64,000 nt of DNA from Leucocoprinus leucothites. Taxonomy: Eukaryota; Basidiomycota; Agaricomycetes; Agaricales; Agaricaceae. Where the stretch lies: contig JAACJO010000004.1 of the NCBI GenBank assembly GCA_013368445.1, positions 2,232,001 through 2,296,000 of the forward strand, read 5' to 3'. The position numbers and the translations under genes were made by a program. Each line of letters opens with the position of its first letter. Positions within the stretch are counted from its first letter, which is position 1. Shown piece after piece: positions 47,561 to 60,083 of this stretch. The notes beneath the pieces are model-generated. The model worked only from the letters and a program-made list of their open reading frames with translations, had not been told where the DNA came from and ran no database searches.

Positions 47561-49319
47561 CTAGCTCTCTTTCTCTCTTTCTCTCTTCTTACGTATGTTT
47601 TCTAGGTTAAACGGGTCACGCCCTCCCGTTCCGTTAAGATACGCCAGTCCCGCAAGCAAAAGCAAAATTGTGCAAAATAGAGCAGAGTGGAGGGCTGCAA
47701 ACACATTAGTCGACACTAACGCGAGTCGCACAACCGTGTATTGCGCATTAACGACAGTGGTGAAGAATTCCGCCTCCAGGGTGTCTCCGTCACCGGTAAG
47801 GCCACTGGTGAATACTTTGAGAGCAGAGAGTGTGTAGCTGTCGATTTGCTTATTGATTGTTGCTAGGTCAAGGGGACGAAGGCTGCCCATACTCGACCAG
47901 TTGTGCAGAGAAGGTGGGGGTTGCAACAGCATTTTCAGTGCTACTGAATTAAAATTGATGTAGTCGGTGGGATCCTCTCCGAACGACTCTCCAGTGGAAA
48001 TAAACCCTGGGTCCGCTGCACTGATAGCAGAAAAGAGGGCGTAGGTAAATAGCGTTCGTGCCGCAGACGAGTCAATGTTGCCTGGGGACCTGGCGAGGTT
48101 CGTGGACTGAACCGTAACATCAGGTATTGTGATATTGGTCTGGACATCAAGCACGACTTTTCCCGACGTAAATTGGAGGTGGGGATCACATATCAATACG
48201 GCTGCGAGAGGGGCAAGGACGTTGACTGGCGAAGCGGGGATAGAAGATGCGAACATATCACGATTGTACATCGTCGGGAGACCAGACAAGTCGAGCCAAG
48301 CGATATTTGAGTTGGACGTATTGAGCGGAATGGTGGTATTCCCTCCGAGGAATAGATACGCTGAGACGCCAGACGACTCGGAGCTGCTGTTTGAAGGTCT
48401 CAGCGGTATAATTCCCGGGCCATGTCCTGAAGTGTGTAAGTCTAAGCGAACCATTGTTATAAGAAAAATGGATGAACTGACTGTGTCCCCTCATTGATGC
48501 TGTTGCGTTTGCCACAAAATTCCCGGTCCATCTTTCATCGCCAATAATGAGGGTAGAGTCAAAAACCGTGTCGGTAGTGGGTGCGTGCCAGCGACATGTA
48601 TAATGAAATCTTACAAGGTCCGTCTCGTATTCGAGCGTGCTGGCCATGTTAAGCTGCTCTGCGGGCAGAGGGATGAGCCAGTTAGACTCAGGGACATACC
48701 CCCACGGAGCACCGAGCAGCTGTTCCAACCTAACCACCATATATGTCTGGGCAAGGCGAGAAGCAAATATCGAATCGCCGAGGTTGATAGTATTGGGGGT
48801 GATACTAGAGGTAGCAATGCGACCGATAGGTAAGGGATCTACCGTTTCAATGCCATCTGTCGCTGTTATGGTAGAAGATCCTGTGGCCCGCAAGGCCATC
48901 AGACCGATGAAGGCAAAGAAGGCAGCTTTAAACGTTCCCGTGGCCCTGGACCGGGGAAAGTAGACCAAATAGTCAACTATTCCGCTGGTGACTGTAGAGA
49001 CAGAGTCCGTGGGCTCCTCTGGTCGGGCGGCCCATTCCATGCTAAAAGATTCGGCACCTATATACCAGGCGCAGGCGCAGGCAATGGTGTGCCAGACAGT
49101 GAACACCACGATGAACCCACTCTTGGCTGTATTGAGCCCGACATTGATGTACCGTGGTAGTGGGAGAGGGCGACTATAGCAATACCAGGCTAGTGTCGTG
49201 AACATGGCCTCCATGACCACGAATGTCACATAACGAAAGACGAGTCCTTTGGTAAATTTCTGAGTCTTCTGTACGGGAGGACTGGAATATCGCTTGGTAT
49301 CTGAATCCGCACGATGCAT
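47561..49319 (-). CDS. Multi-pass membrane protein with large ectodomain, family member C
   Basis: Distant paralogue of genes A and B at 1.9-5.9 kb, more than 40 kb away. Exons 48482-49319 and 47561-48426 join through a 55-nt phase-1 intron (48427-48481; GTCAGT donor, CTTCAG acceptor) to 567 residues. Shared landmarks with A and B: FRYVTFVVMEAMFTTLAWYCY (helix 1), KSGFIVVFTVWHTIACACAWYIGAESFS (helix 2), AAFFAFIGLMALRATGSS (helix 3), LEQLLGAPWGYVPESNWLIPLP, IAWLDLSGLP, LICDPHLQFTSG, NIDSSAARTLFT and the last helix with LAGLAYLNGT. The ectodomain has many sequons. Sequence identity to A and B looks moderate. Function is unknown. Confidence 0.82.
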
Positions 49320-50375
49320 TAGAGCGACTGAGTCAAGGTGTAAGAGATGATTGAATCATAGCACTAACTCAACGTTTTAAGCTTATGAGACCATGGAGGA
49401 CAAGGAATACACGAGGACGTAATGGGGGAGTGTGTTTTTCATGAAAAAGATAGAGGCACGAAGGCTTCACCTTGGCATGCCTGAGGAGCGATGTAAGTAT
49501 TGCTTCAACCAGGGCTGAAAGTTTATGCAGCTCGCCACGCTCTATGTTGATGCAGTACAGTTCGGGTCAAGCGCCCTTGCACTAATGTATGATCACTGTC
49601 TAGCTCACCACGTTTGTGTGAAGAGCATATCTGCTGTGAAGGTATTAACTTCGAAACAACGTGAACACATGGCACGAACACGAGTCATCAGTGCACAATT
49701 GCTACATCAAGCTTTTAGCCGAAGAGAACTTTGCATGTCCTCCAGGGTCGTCGGCGCATTAATGACATGGGGGTCGTGAAACTTGTACGTTGGGCCCTGC
49801 GGGTAGCAAAGAAAAAAAAAGGACGGTCAAGTTGGTGTGGAGAATAGAGCACCGGTGTCTGCTCTTGCTAGGAGCTCTAAACGCAGCGTACTCTGCATCT
49901 CTTTACCGGCCGAACAAATAATCCTTTAATTATCTCAACAATCTTTCGGCAAGAGAGGAGAGAAGACTCACGGACAGCGATGTGCATCAGGTGTCATCAC
50001 GATCTCATTAACTGAACTGCAGCAATTACACTCTACAAATCTACAAACGAGGTGTGGTCCACACTTGCATCAAACACCAGAAAAGCTTGCCTTATGTGTG
50101 TGGGACGTGGCGGAGCCATCGGGAGAGCGTGCAATGGTCTGGCAAATGTAGGCAGAGTAGCATAGTACTGAACATATGTATCAAAAGTTTGTCAGAGTCT
50201 GTCAGAAGTTGGCAGGTCAATCGGACCGACCCTGAAGCAGCGAGTAAACTATTATTGATCTAAGATCATCACATCACAAGCAGCGATCAACACAATAATC
50301 ATCAACTAATCTTTCATCTTTTACCACAAACTCCCTCTAGTCTCTAATAACTCACTCGACCAACGGTCCACAGTT
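49320..50375. other. Divergent intergenic region, no gene recognised
   Basis: About 1 kb between the start codons of membrane-protein gene C and eIF3j. A plus-strand frame at 49525-49779 has no motif. It serves as promoter for both genes; nothing else is seen. Confidence 0.4.
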
Positions 50376-51424
50376 ATGTCAGATTGGGGTCCGTACGCCA
50401 AACCTTTCCGATGACTCTAAAAGAATAGGCTAACACATCAGCCTTTCCAATCCAACAGAAGAATCCGGCAGCGACACTAGCAGCAAACCCGCCGCGCCCG
50501 CTGCTAAACCACCTGTAGTACCCAAGAAAACGAAATGGGAGGGTGAAGATGAGGAAGGCTCCGAACCTGTCGTACGTTACATCACACCCTCACCACCCTC
50601 AACCACACCACCACGAAATCTCATTCACCTTCTAGTCAGACTGGGAAGAATCCTCCGACGAAGATGACGACGAACAGCCCGCAAAACAGCCTGTCGCTCC
50701 TCCCAAGAAGAAAGGTACTCTCAAACAGAAATTAGCAGAGAAAGAAGCAGAGAAAGCTCGTAGAAAAGCTGCTGATGAAGAAGACGACGATGTCGAGTAT
50801 GACTCCGATTCTGTATTGGACCCACGAGAGAAGGCGAAGAGAGATAAAGAGAGGGAACTACAATCTGACTTGAATAACGCTACCGATCTGCTTGGCGCCG
50901 CTGCTCTTGGTGGTACATAATTCCCCCCTCTAGCATATACTACGTTCCTTTTCTGATATGAGCCTCTCATCGGCTAGGTTCATCCTCAAAGGAACTCGAC
51001 TATCTGATATCTTTCCAACCACGCACAAAAGAAGACTTCCACGAATTATCTTCCAAGATCATCGAATACATCATCAAACGACATCAGAGCAAACCACTCT
51101 ACCACGCTTTTGTTGAACATCACGTCCGTGAACTCGCAGTTCCTCTCAAAGACGTCGAGGTTCGCAAAGCTGCATCTGGGCTTACAACGCTCGCGAATGA
51201 GAAGCAGAAGGAGCAGAGAGAGAAATTGAGTGGTAAGAAAAAGACAAAGGGCGCATCAAAGCCTGCTCTGGGGTCAGCCAAAGTGGCCAGCAAGTACGTC
51301 TTGTATTGAATTGCTGCGTTCAGACTCTGAAGCTTACTGATAATCCGCGATTTGCAGGGTGGACACGAACCTGTACGATGAGGCGCTTGATGAATTCGGC
51401 AACGACCCGACCGACTTCATGTAG
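50376..51424 (+). CDS. HCR1: Translation initiation factor eIF3 subunit J
   Basis: eIF3j helps place the small ribosomal subunit at the start codon and also acts in recycling. Exons: 50376-50388 (13 nt, MSDW), 50459-50571, 50636-50912, 50978-51293 and 51358-51424 (261 residues). Typical features: acidic N-terminus with SDWEESSDEDDDEQ, a Lys-rich coiled region (KKKGTLKQKLAEKEAEKARR), LDPREKAKRDKERELQSDLNNATDLLG, then FISFQPRTKEDFHELSSKI-like LISFQPRTKEDF, HHVRELAVPLKDVEVRKAASGL, a Lys-rich tail and the end YDEALDEFGNDPTDFM. The start is fixed by the conserved MSDWE. Confidence 0.95.
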
Positions 51425-52155
51425 GCCTAGGATTGACCTTGGTGGTGTTTTCTTTTTCGTTCACTGTATATCATTATCCACCTTGTACTCCGCATCTACA
51501 GGAATAATAAGGGCCTCCAATTTATTCTTCACTCTGTCCTCTGAGGCCTGAGGAGTGATCTTATCGCCATCATCGAATCACTGTTTGACCTTGTTGACGC
51601 CCGGTGGTATCACGTTTATCGAGATACAGGAAATTAATTATGTTAATATAGTCCATAAAGTATCCAGAGAAAAAATGCAGCTACAGAAACACAAAATGCG
51701 ATGCTTGAAGATGTGATACAACAACAATGGTTCAGCTACATAGTATGTGATCCTCTTATACAAAATAGATCAAACAAGAGATGGGTGGGTGAAAGTTTGG
51801 TTTTGGAAAGCGAGTCGAAAGCGAGGTAAGGCGTAATGCACGAAGAGATAACAGGAGTGCAAGGGGGGAAGTATGTCAAAGAGAATGAGTAATGCCAAAT
51901 GATGATTGAGGAATAAAATAAGAACCGGAAGCTACCGATACCAATTAAGCTCGAGGTGGGTGTTCCGGTAAATCGTTTTCCGACAACCCCAGCTCCCAAG
52001 TGTCGCATGAAGGTGGAGCGATAAAATGGGGTGAAGATCAATGGTCGTCAGCGATACTACTACGTCGCGCGACTTTCATCTGATAGCATTCGAAATTCGA
52101 ATGAAGATGTTCGACCAGGGTACGATATGGCAAGTGCGGACGGATCTCGTATGGG
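51425..52155. other. Convergent 3' region between eIF3j and the bHLH gene
   Basis: About 730 bp holding the 3' untranslated parts of two converging genes. No further feature is seen. Confidence 0.4.
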
Positions 52156-53509
52156 CTATGGGCTGTCGCCGTCTTCGTCTTCGTCCTCGCCAGCTTCTCC
52201 ATCTAATCTGCCTGAACCCCCTTTCCATTCACGTTCCCACAGACGTTCCCCTATGGATAGGGAAGCGAGGGTAGGGTGGTCCTTGGGTAGGGAAGATCTC
52301 GCACGTTCCAACCTCGCGAGCAGAGACGTGCGGTCGCTGAGAAGCTCGTTGATGTATTCAATCGCTACAAGGGTCATCGAGTCAGTTACTCGTGATCAAT
52401 AGATAGATGCCCCACAGGGGACAACTTGAGACAAAGGAATAATACATACTCTTCGACAGAACAACATTTTCGCTTCGTGGACCCGCTCGTCCGTCGATCT
52501 TTTCTTTCTCTCCGTCTCCTCCCGCTGTATCCTTCTTCTTCCGCTTTGATCGCGACGGCTTCCCGGATGAACCAAGACCCATACTCATGCGAGCTTCGGC
52601 CTCCTCTTCCTCCCGAATTGCCTCCCGCAGTGTTGGAACCGTGTCGCAAAGAGCTTCGTACCCCCTCCTGATATTCGCGCGTCGCTTTTGCTCCGATTGA
52701 ATGTGATTGGCCTTTTTCTGGGAGGGCGATAGCAGTGATTGCTTCGTAGGACCAGAAGCTGCGGAATTTACTGATGATGATGATGCCACGGGCGGTGATG
52801 GTCTGAGACGTTTTGAGGACCCCGATGCAGTACCGGATGACGTCCGCTTTGTGCTAGGGGAGGTCGGACGCTGGTGTTGCAAGTGTGATTGATTCAACTG
52901 CGTTTGCGCCAAGTGAAGATGCGAGATCGAATGGGATGGGAGATCGGAAAAACCGAAAGGGGACTGTGGGGTTGCAGGGGTGGTCGTAGCCGATGTGGGG
53001 GCAGAGGTTGCGGTGGGCGAAACGAGGTGTGTATGGAGATCGGTATGATGTGGCGGGATCGATAACATAGACTGCTGCACCTGAGCCTTGCTGTTAAGAA
53101 AAGGAAAAGTCTCGCGTCTGGAATATGGCGTTTGCCGATGTGAATACGCGTTTGGATACGTCTGATGTTGCTGCTGTTGTGACTGATGGCTGTAGAGACC
53201 GTTGGGCTGTTGTGCCAGCGAGTCCCAACGTCCTGTGTCAAGAGCCATAAGATCCTTTGTCGCCTTCGCAAGTAGTTCCGATGAGTGACCATGCCCAATG
53301 ATCTCATCGTCCGAGACGACATTGGTGCTATTCAGAAGAGCCCACTCTGAGGGTGAAAGATCTGCATAATCCATGGCAGAAAGAAAGGACTGGAAGGCAT
53401 GGGACTCTGCTGGTGAAAGGAGATCCATGTTGTATAAGCGATACAGCGCGGGCTGGAGGGCGGGAAACGGGACAGGCAACGGAGGGGGAGCTGGGAGGTG
53501 AGAGAGCAT
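52156..53509 (-). CDS. Basic helix-loop-helix transcription factor with long loop
   Basis: Nuclear DNA-binding protein. Exons 52450-53509 and 52156-52364 join (phase 1) to 422 residues. The N-terminal half is Pro/Ser/Gln-rich with a QSQQQQHQ run. The basic region and helix 1 read KKANHIQSEQKRRANIRRGYEALCDTVPTL (about residues 265-295). A lysine- and glycine-rich loop of about 50 residues follows, then helix 2 with leucines TIEYINELLSDRTSLLARLERARSSL. The basic region keeps the H-x3-E-x3-R pattern that reads CANNTG boxes. The C-terminus is acidic (EDEDEDGDSP). The start ATG at 53509 has an open upstream frame in other phases, so a 5' exon cannot be excluded. The intron lies in the loop-helix 2 border. 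Confidence 0.85.
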
Positions 53510-55340
53510 GTGATTGCCGCCTCATATACCTCTTTTCCCGGTGGTGGCGGTGCTACGGCCGGCGCCTGTTCCACTTTGTCCGCCACACCTGGCCGCCGCA
53601 TGCGCACATGGAAACATACCAACAGGTTCCACCATATGGCTTCTTCGTATTTGACCCTGCCATTCAATACATTCGCTTAGATCGTCAGCCTTCTTGCTTC
53701 AGCACCCGAATCCTCTTCTGATTTGACATAAGCTTTCTCAGAGGTAGTCTAGATCTCCACTGGACTGCAGTCTGACCAGCAGATCAACTTCCACTCTCCC
53801 GGGTTCTTCCTATGTTCAGTCAACTTTTGGCTTTGTTTCTGAGTCATTCCGAACCTCGCTCAACACTGTCACATGGCCGAAGAGATTCTCAGCCAGAACC
53901 AGTCCTCGTGGAGAGCCTACGAACACTTCGGGAATGGCTGATGACTGCCTGGCGACCAACAGTGCTTAGCCTGTGTTCAAGTTGTTGGTCACTCGAACAA
54001 AAATAGTTCAAAGCTGCCCCTTAAAAATACACCACCCTGCTCGCCGTCAACCTAAATTATAGTACTTTCGCTCTCCCGAATCCCAACCCTCGTGCTTTTC
54101 TTCACCCGGCGAACTCAGCTAGACACCCGGACAGTACATAGACTCAATGCCCCACATTAGTACCACTCTACCCCATCAGTCTTTCAATCACACGACCGTT
54201 TCGTCCTTGCGCATCCGCTCGAGTCTACTCCGGCTCTCCTGATCCAAATATCTGTTTCATGATCCTTCTCTACCAAGACAAAAAAAATTCTCGCATCTGC
54301 CCCGCGCACCGGCGATGATTGTGCGGCTTACCTATCCGTAGGTGGTCAGCAGAAATTAGGCAAACTGTCTCTTTGATTTCAACGATCAACAATGTTCGTT
54401 TGCTCAGGGGCTTTTGGGGCCCCTTTTTTGGAGTTAAATTCATTTTTTGCAAATTCACCCCATTTTCCCCGCCTCTTCGATGAACATCAACTTTCGTCAA
54501 CGACGTCATTTGCACCCATATCTCCCTGATTGGATCTACATAAGTCATCATAGCTCCCATAAAGCACGTTTCTTACGAGGTGGAATGGCTGACTGTTCCG
54601 TTCACCCGGTATTCCCTGGAGTCGTGTGCGGTGGCGCCTCAAGAAGGGGCGAAGATAAAGATAGAAGGATAAAGGTTGTACACCTTCGAGTAATTTTTCC
54701 CTTCGGACTTACTGTAAGTAAGTCGTGTATACATCATCCTCGCAACAGAAGCCGAGACAAGTGGCACCGCCGAGGACTATAAGCCAGCAGTGGAACGTAA
54801 ATCATCGCCCTTGCCATTTGATTATTTTCACCTGTCAATTCTATCCGTTGTACGTTCCGTGTTTCGTGTAAATCACTTGGAGATAAAAGGACTGATATAA
54901 TCTCCTCCATAGGCTATGTAACCTCTGAGATGTGTTCATTTTATCCTCCCACTCCTCATCCGCGATCCTTGCTTCAACATCAGAACGACAACGAACACTT
55001 CTCCCACTCAATCCCGAAGTATAAGCGTTTCTCTAGGGTTCGGCCTCCGCAATGCTATTCTACATCTAGGCATTCTTAGACGGAGTTATAGACATGGCTA
55101 TCATGTCCACTGTACTGATTCGGGCAATGAAAACCGTCGACTACCGCTGGTCTCGAATCTCATCTCTCAATCGAATTCCACCTTCTCCCATCTAGGATTG
55201 ACTACAATTTACTTAAGCATCACGATATCACGATATCCAAAGCGCGATAACATTGAAGATAGGAATACAGAGTCTAATTTAATCAAAAAAGTAACTACCT
55301 GGCGTTCGCAAATAAAGAAATAAACCCGTCCTCTTGACCT
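53510..55340. other. 1.8-kb stretch without a recognised gene
   Basis: Lies between the bHLH start and the stop of the ABC transporter, both on the minus strand. Small frames (for example 54270-54560 minus) have no motif. A long 5' leader with upstream ATGs for the bHLH gene is possible, as is common for regulators. Nothing firm. Confidence 0.4.
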
Positions 55341-58300
55341 CTATCGCCTCTCTTTCACGAAGAAGTGTAAGCAGACATAGCTCATGACAGTGAACGTAAC
55401 AAAGAAGATACCGAGCAGCGAGATGTTGGGCCACCAAAAGGACTGCAAAGCGCAAGTGAGTACTCACGTTATAACCGCCACCATCAATATCGACTCACCT
55501 GTGCTCTCAGACCGAACGTCGATAGAATCGTGGCTGCCGGTACATCAAGCTCCACGCCATACTTGACCTCTTTTAGCTGCAAATACCTCAGCTCATTCAC
55601 GGCGAGAGCCTCAAAGGCAGCATGGAAGAAAGATACGGTGTGTAGCCATCGAAATGCAGCAGGCACAGTTTCACGGTTGATGAGAAGACCAGTGAACATG
55701 AGGCTGTGGAGAGTGTCAACTTCAGTCCATCGTCCCGCACTAGGAATACTACGCACTTGAACAACATAACCAGAGTCCCGACCAAGCTTGCCACACTGAT
55801 GCTATCGAAGGCAATCGAGAGAAGAAGCACAACACTCGCTGTTGTCAGGTTAAAGAGGACCAGAGTAAGCATGAACTTCCAGAAGCCAACGACGGTGGGT
55901 ACGAGTCCAACAAGTCCGTAGACAATACCGCCAAATATGAGTGGCGGAACGAGGCGCAATGGAAGAATGTCAAAGAGAATCTAAAGGCAAAGCGTAAGCT
56001 ACGGATAAAAGGGGTCTGTAATACTTTACCTTGGAAGAGAAGTAGGTGAACGTCGAGTAGTAACCATTGGCACTATGTCAACTTGTAAAAACGGAAAAGG
56101 GAGAAGAAAACCAAAGTGCTTACCGTTCTCTCATAAAGAGAATCCTTTCATTTGCAAACAGGCCCAAACTTGACAAACATGAGAATCCGAAAAGCGCCAA
56201 AGTGAAGAAGAATAGGCCCAAGCGGTTCTGGAATCCAGCAATATCATTCCTGGATGAGGTATGTTCGTCAGCAAATGCAAGCACCGCATTGAGGCAAGTA
56301 CGCACGTGACACCGTGATAGAATAAGCCAGAGATAACTATGCAGCAAAGGCAGTTAGTAGTCAATCGGTGGATTTTACAGAAGTACTAAGAACGACTCAC
56401 TGGCAAGGGTGATCGATGATAAATAATGGGCAGTCAGCAAGGCAGGATCACGGTACAAATTCTTGAACGCCCTTCCACTCAAAATTCGGAACTGGGTAGT
56501 CCAGGAAGCTCTCTTTCGTCCCCTCAGAAGAGAGGTTTCCCCTGCAACATCGGGCAGTTCATTACTTGCTACAGAATGAGGATGAGTTTGCTGTGCCTCT
56601 ACTGCAACCTGTTCGCCCTCGGATTTAATCTCTGCAGCAATAGCACTCTCTGCATACGCTTGTACAAGTGCGGCAAGCTTCGGTGTAATTGGGACGTCAG
56701 GTAGGCGGCTCTGACCATATGCACTAACTGCACTGAAAATCTGCGACGTCTTTTTGCGGAGGTAATTGCCAGTAGAGGACGTGACAGAGGGTTCGGTGTC
56801 CTCAAGTATGGGAATATTGGACGTGATGGACCGAATAGAGGTAGGCACAGAATGCGGTGCGACCGCGACAGGGAGACCTTGCTCCTCGTCGCCAATGATC
56901 GAATCGGCTTCGGTCGAGGATGCGTTAAGCTGCGAGCTATTGTTGCTCTTAGGTTCCATAATGGCCTGCATGGTGAGGTCAACTGAGGAAGGGAATCAGA
57001 ACATACGGAGCGGAAATATTAACAAAGCACCATACTCAGATAATCAGCAATGTTAAAACCGGCGGGGCAAGGATAGCCGATAGATGTGAAGTATTCCTGA
57101 CATTTGGCGTATGCACCGGAGTATACGACTTTGCCAGCCGCCAGGACCATAAGTTGATCAAACAGAGCAACAATGTTGCTGCGAGGTTGGTGGATCGTGA
57201 AGATGACGGTACGATTATAATTCTTTGCCAAAGACACCAAGCTTTCCACAACATTGAATGCATTAAATGCGTCCAATCCTAACGAAATCGATCAGTGAGA
57301 TGAACGAAGAAAAGCCTTTGTTGATTGCTTACCACTCGTCGGTTCGTCCAAAAAGAGGATGGAAGGACTCGTGACGAGCTCGCAGGCGATCGATACCCGA
57401 CGCTTCTCGCCACCGGAGATAGAACGCGTGCCTAAGGACCCGTTACTTCAGATGATCTAAAGGAAATCCAGCTAAACAACCTACCAGTGTCGCCGATCCT
57501 TGAATCCTTGATACTAAGAATACCTAGTTCATTCATTGTCTCCAATGTCCTAAACTTCTTCGCCTCGAAGCTCATATCCCTTGGCAACCTCAAAAGCGCA
57601 CTATATAAAACCGTCTCATAGACGGTCAGAGTGGACATCAGTGTATCCTCCTGATCGACAAAACCGGTAACTTTCTTGAACTCCTCATCCTTCACTTCGC
57701 GTCCATTCACAAGCATCTTGCCCTTCACATCCCCACGCTTGTTTCTCCGTGCCAGAATGTCTAGGAAAGTCGACTTTCCCGCACCAGAAGCACCCATTAT
57801 TGCCATGACCTGGCCAGACTTGATGCTGCCGGAAATGTTGTCCAGGATGTAACGGTCACCGAGAGTGTACGATATCCCAGAGAAATAAAGAGATGCAGGT
57901 ACATGGTCGGTCATGAGTTTGGCAGCTTCGGCTTCGGGTAGGCGGATCTTTCCAAAATCGTCTCCTCTGCCGGCTCGCCCGGCATACCAAAGCACTGCGC
58001 AAATATCAATACGGATTACCATAAAGGTGAACTTCTGGGTGTCCACTTACCACTCGAAGCTAGGATCACGAAGAGGATCGCGCCAGAGGAACTGAGTGCT
58101 AGCCAAAGGGTGTTGTTGGGTTTGGGTGGTCTCTGAAAAAGACGTGGGTTTCACCAGGAAGATCAAACATCAAGGAAGGGTAGGACTCACGACGTAACCC
58201 GGAACTTGTGAGTAATGAAGACATTCACCGCCTTGGCACTCCAAAGTGATATATGTATCACCAAAAATACTGTTGATGAGGTCGTTCATAGCAGGCTCCT

Positions 58301-59479
58301 CAAACTTGCACCCTTTTCCTGATTTACAGCTAAATGTTGCCGGGCCTCTGATTTCTTCTTTCAAGAAGTCGCCAATATCTACGGGGCGTTAAAAGTTGAC
58401 AGGATCATCAAAACCGAAAAGCTTACCAACACTACCAGCCTCACCACAAATGAAGCGACCGGGGACACAACTGCATTTAATCTTGTCACAGGCGTGTACT
58501 GTAGTATTCGAATCATAACCAGTCTGCCTCTTTGATGTGCAGCTTTCCAGTCCGCAGTAAAAGGATTCAACTTGGGCAGTCCAGAACTGGAAAGAACATG
58601 TTGCATCCCTTGTATCGCAACTAAAGGTTACTTGAGGAGGGCGATCTGGTAGCATGTCGAGAATCTTCCTGTCTGAGTATCGGTCAAGCAGGGAAACCCA
58701 CAGCTCAGATCAAGAGAACCCACTGGTGACATCGCACATCTGATGATTGTTGAATACCGTTTCTCCTCCTTTGTAGCATGTCATATTCGCAGTGTACGAT
58801 TCTTCATCTAGGGAAGATATCCCTCCTGCAAGAGGGAACCCGATACAAGCATCGTCGTTCTGACATACTAACACCAAAGTTGGATTGTGAAATGAACTCA
58901 AGGTGAGAGCGTACCATTACAGTTGATTCCTCCCCATCCCTCTTTGCACTCGCAAGACTCGCCGTCTTCGCGCGGTCGTCGCCGATCTCCATCCGCCAGA
59001 GAGTCGCATTCTAATGATGATTAAGCGTGAATACATCAAAAATCTGAGACTGTGGACGCACGAGGCGTGAGGCAATCAATGCCTGCCCATCCTGGTGGAC
59101 ATTCACATTGTCCATTGAATTGGTTACAGGTTCCATACTGGCCGCATGTAAAGGCTGGGAGCATGCAATTAAAGCAAGGTGGGCATCTACCTAATGATGT
59201 TCGCGCTCTCCGTCAGAATGCACTCAAGTGTTGCTCTCAGAGCTGACTCACCGGTCCTTGGATTAAGAGTAGTTAATAATTCCTAGAAGAACACTCGTAA
59301 GCTGTTGGAATCCGGTACTCTGAGTCTGAGAAGCTTACTGGCAGTAGTGATGTTCCATTATTGAATTCAGAATCTAGAGAGGTCGAATTGCGCTTCCCCA
59401 CTGCAGAGGCAGACGAGATTAGGAGCAGAATTAGGGAAATGGGTATGGTCCCAATTGCGTTTGGCGACTTTGGCGCCAT
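55341..59479 (-). CDS. ADP1-like ABCG half-transporter with EGF-like ectodomain
   Basis: ATP-driven membrane transporter related to yeast Adp1. The early exons are 59339-59479, 59252-59282, 59062-59190, 58915-59010, 58724-58867, 58427-58672, 58191-58378, 58051-58132, 57485-57994, 57333-57431, 57036-57278 and 56401-56982, then about six more to the stop at 55341. A signal peptide ([15 protein letters not shown]) precedes Cys-rich EGF-like repeats ([32 protein letters not shown]), then [16 protein letters not shown] membrane helix follows, then the nucleotide-binding domain: Walker [24 protein letters not shown], signature SGGEKRR, Walker [13 protein letters not shown] and HQPRSN. The ABC-2 membrane domain comes last, with [20 protein letters not shown] and a C-terminal FFVKERR. 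About 1,090 residues, near yeast Adp1 (1049). Substrate unknown. Confidence 0.9.
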
Positions 59480-59584
59480 GGCTGCCCTTCAAGATGATGA
59501 CTTCTACAAGCTTCTACAGTTGCGCAGACGAAGTGTGACACATGTAACGTCACGTGTTTGTAACGAAATGGACCACCATGCATA

Positions 59585-59595
59585 AACTCAGGATA
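59585..59595. repeat. Target-site duplication, left copy
   Basis: AACTCAGGATA, identical to 60010-60020 on the other side of the transposon. Perfect identity suggests that the insertion is fairly young. Confidence 0.8.
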
Positions 59596-60008
59596 GGGTC
59601 CGGCATGGATACAAACAGATGCAAACAGATAGCGGGCACTCATCATTTTATTAACACTGCAGTAAAGGGAATACTACCAGAGATCAAATTTTTATGCTTT
59701 GAACCAATTGAGCAGATGCTAATCTTTAGAGTACAAAAGAATTTGGATGAATACCTTGAGACATTCATGAGAAATTTAGCTAAACTTCGAGCAGATGTGG
59801 TTCAGATGGCAAATGACGGATGAGTTTTCATCCGTTTGAAACATCTTAACGTGCGGGTTAACCTTCCACACGAAAAATATATGATATTGGAGATGATTAT
59901 CTGCTCTATCAGTATATACAATATGGGACTATGCGGATGAGCTCCTGTGGATTAATTCAAGAAAAGCTGTCTCATCTGTTTGCATCTGTTTGCATCCATG
60001 CCGGTCCC
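59596..60008. mobile_element. Non-autonomous DNA transposon (MITE-like) with TIRs and 11-bp target duplication
   Basis: A 413-bp element. Left end (59596-59630) and right end (59974-60008, reversed) are inverted repeats matching at 33 of 35 positions; the outer part reads GGGTCCGGCATGGAT on the left and GGGACCGGCATGGAT on the right. Each repeat contains a 10-bp word, GCAAACAGAT, in tandem (first left copy has one change), a likely transposase-binding site. The 11-bp string AACTCAGGATA flanks both sides (59585-59595 and 60010-60020), a target-site duplication. The size of the duplication fits Mutator-like or KDZ-type elements. An internal frame (59554-59823) has no transposase motif, so the element is non-autonomous. 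Confidence 0.85.
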
Positions 60009-60009
60009 T

Positions 60010-60020
60010 AACTCAGGATA
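60010..60020. repeat. Target-site duplication, right copy
   Basis: AACTCAGGATA, the partner of 59585-59595; one extra T separates it from the element end at 60008. Confidence 0.8.
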
Positions 60021-60083
60021 AACAAGAGCTAACAGGAGTGACGTGCCTCCTACCTTGCCACCGTTCTGGTACTGAATACCTCT

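Noticed and set aside
59554..59823. 89-codon frame inside the transposon taken as a transposase
   Set aside because: It has no DDE or zinc-finger motif, is too short, and its start lies outside the element.
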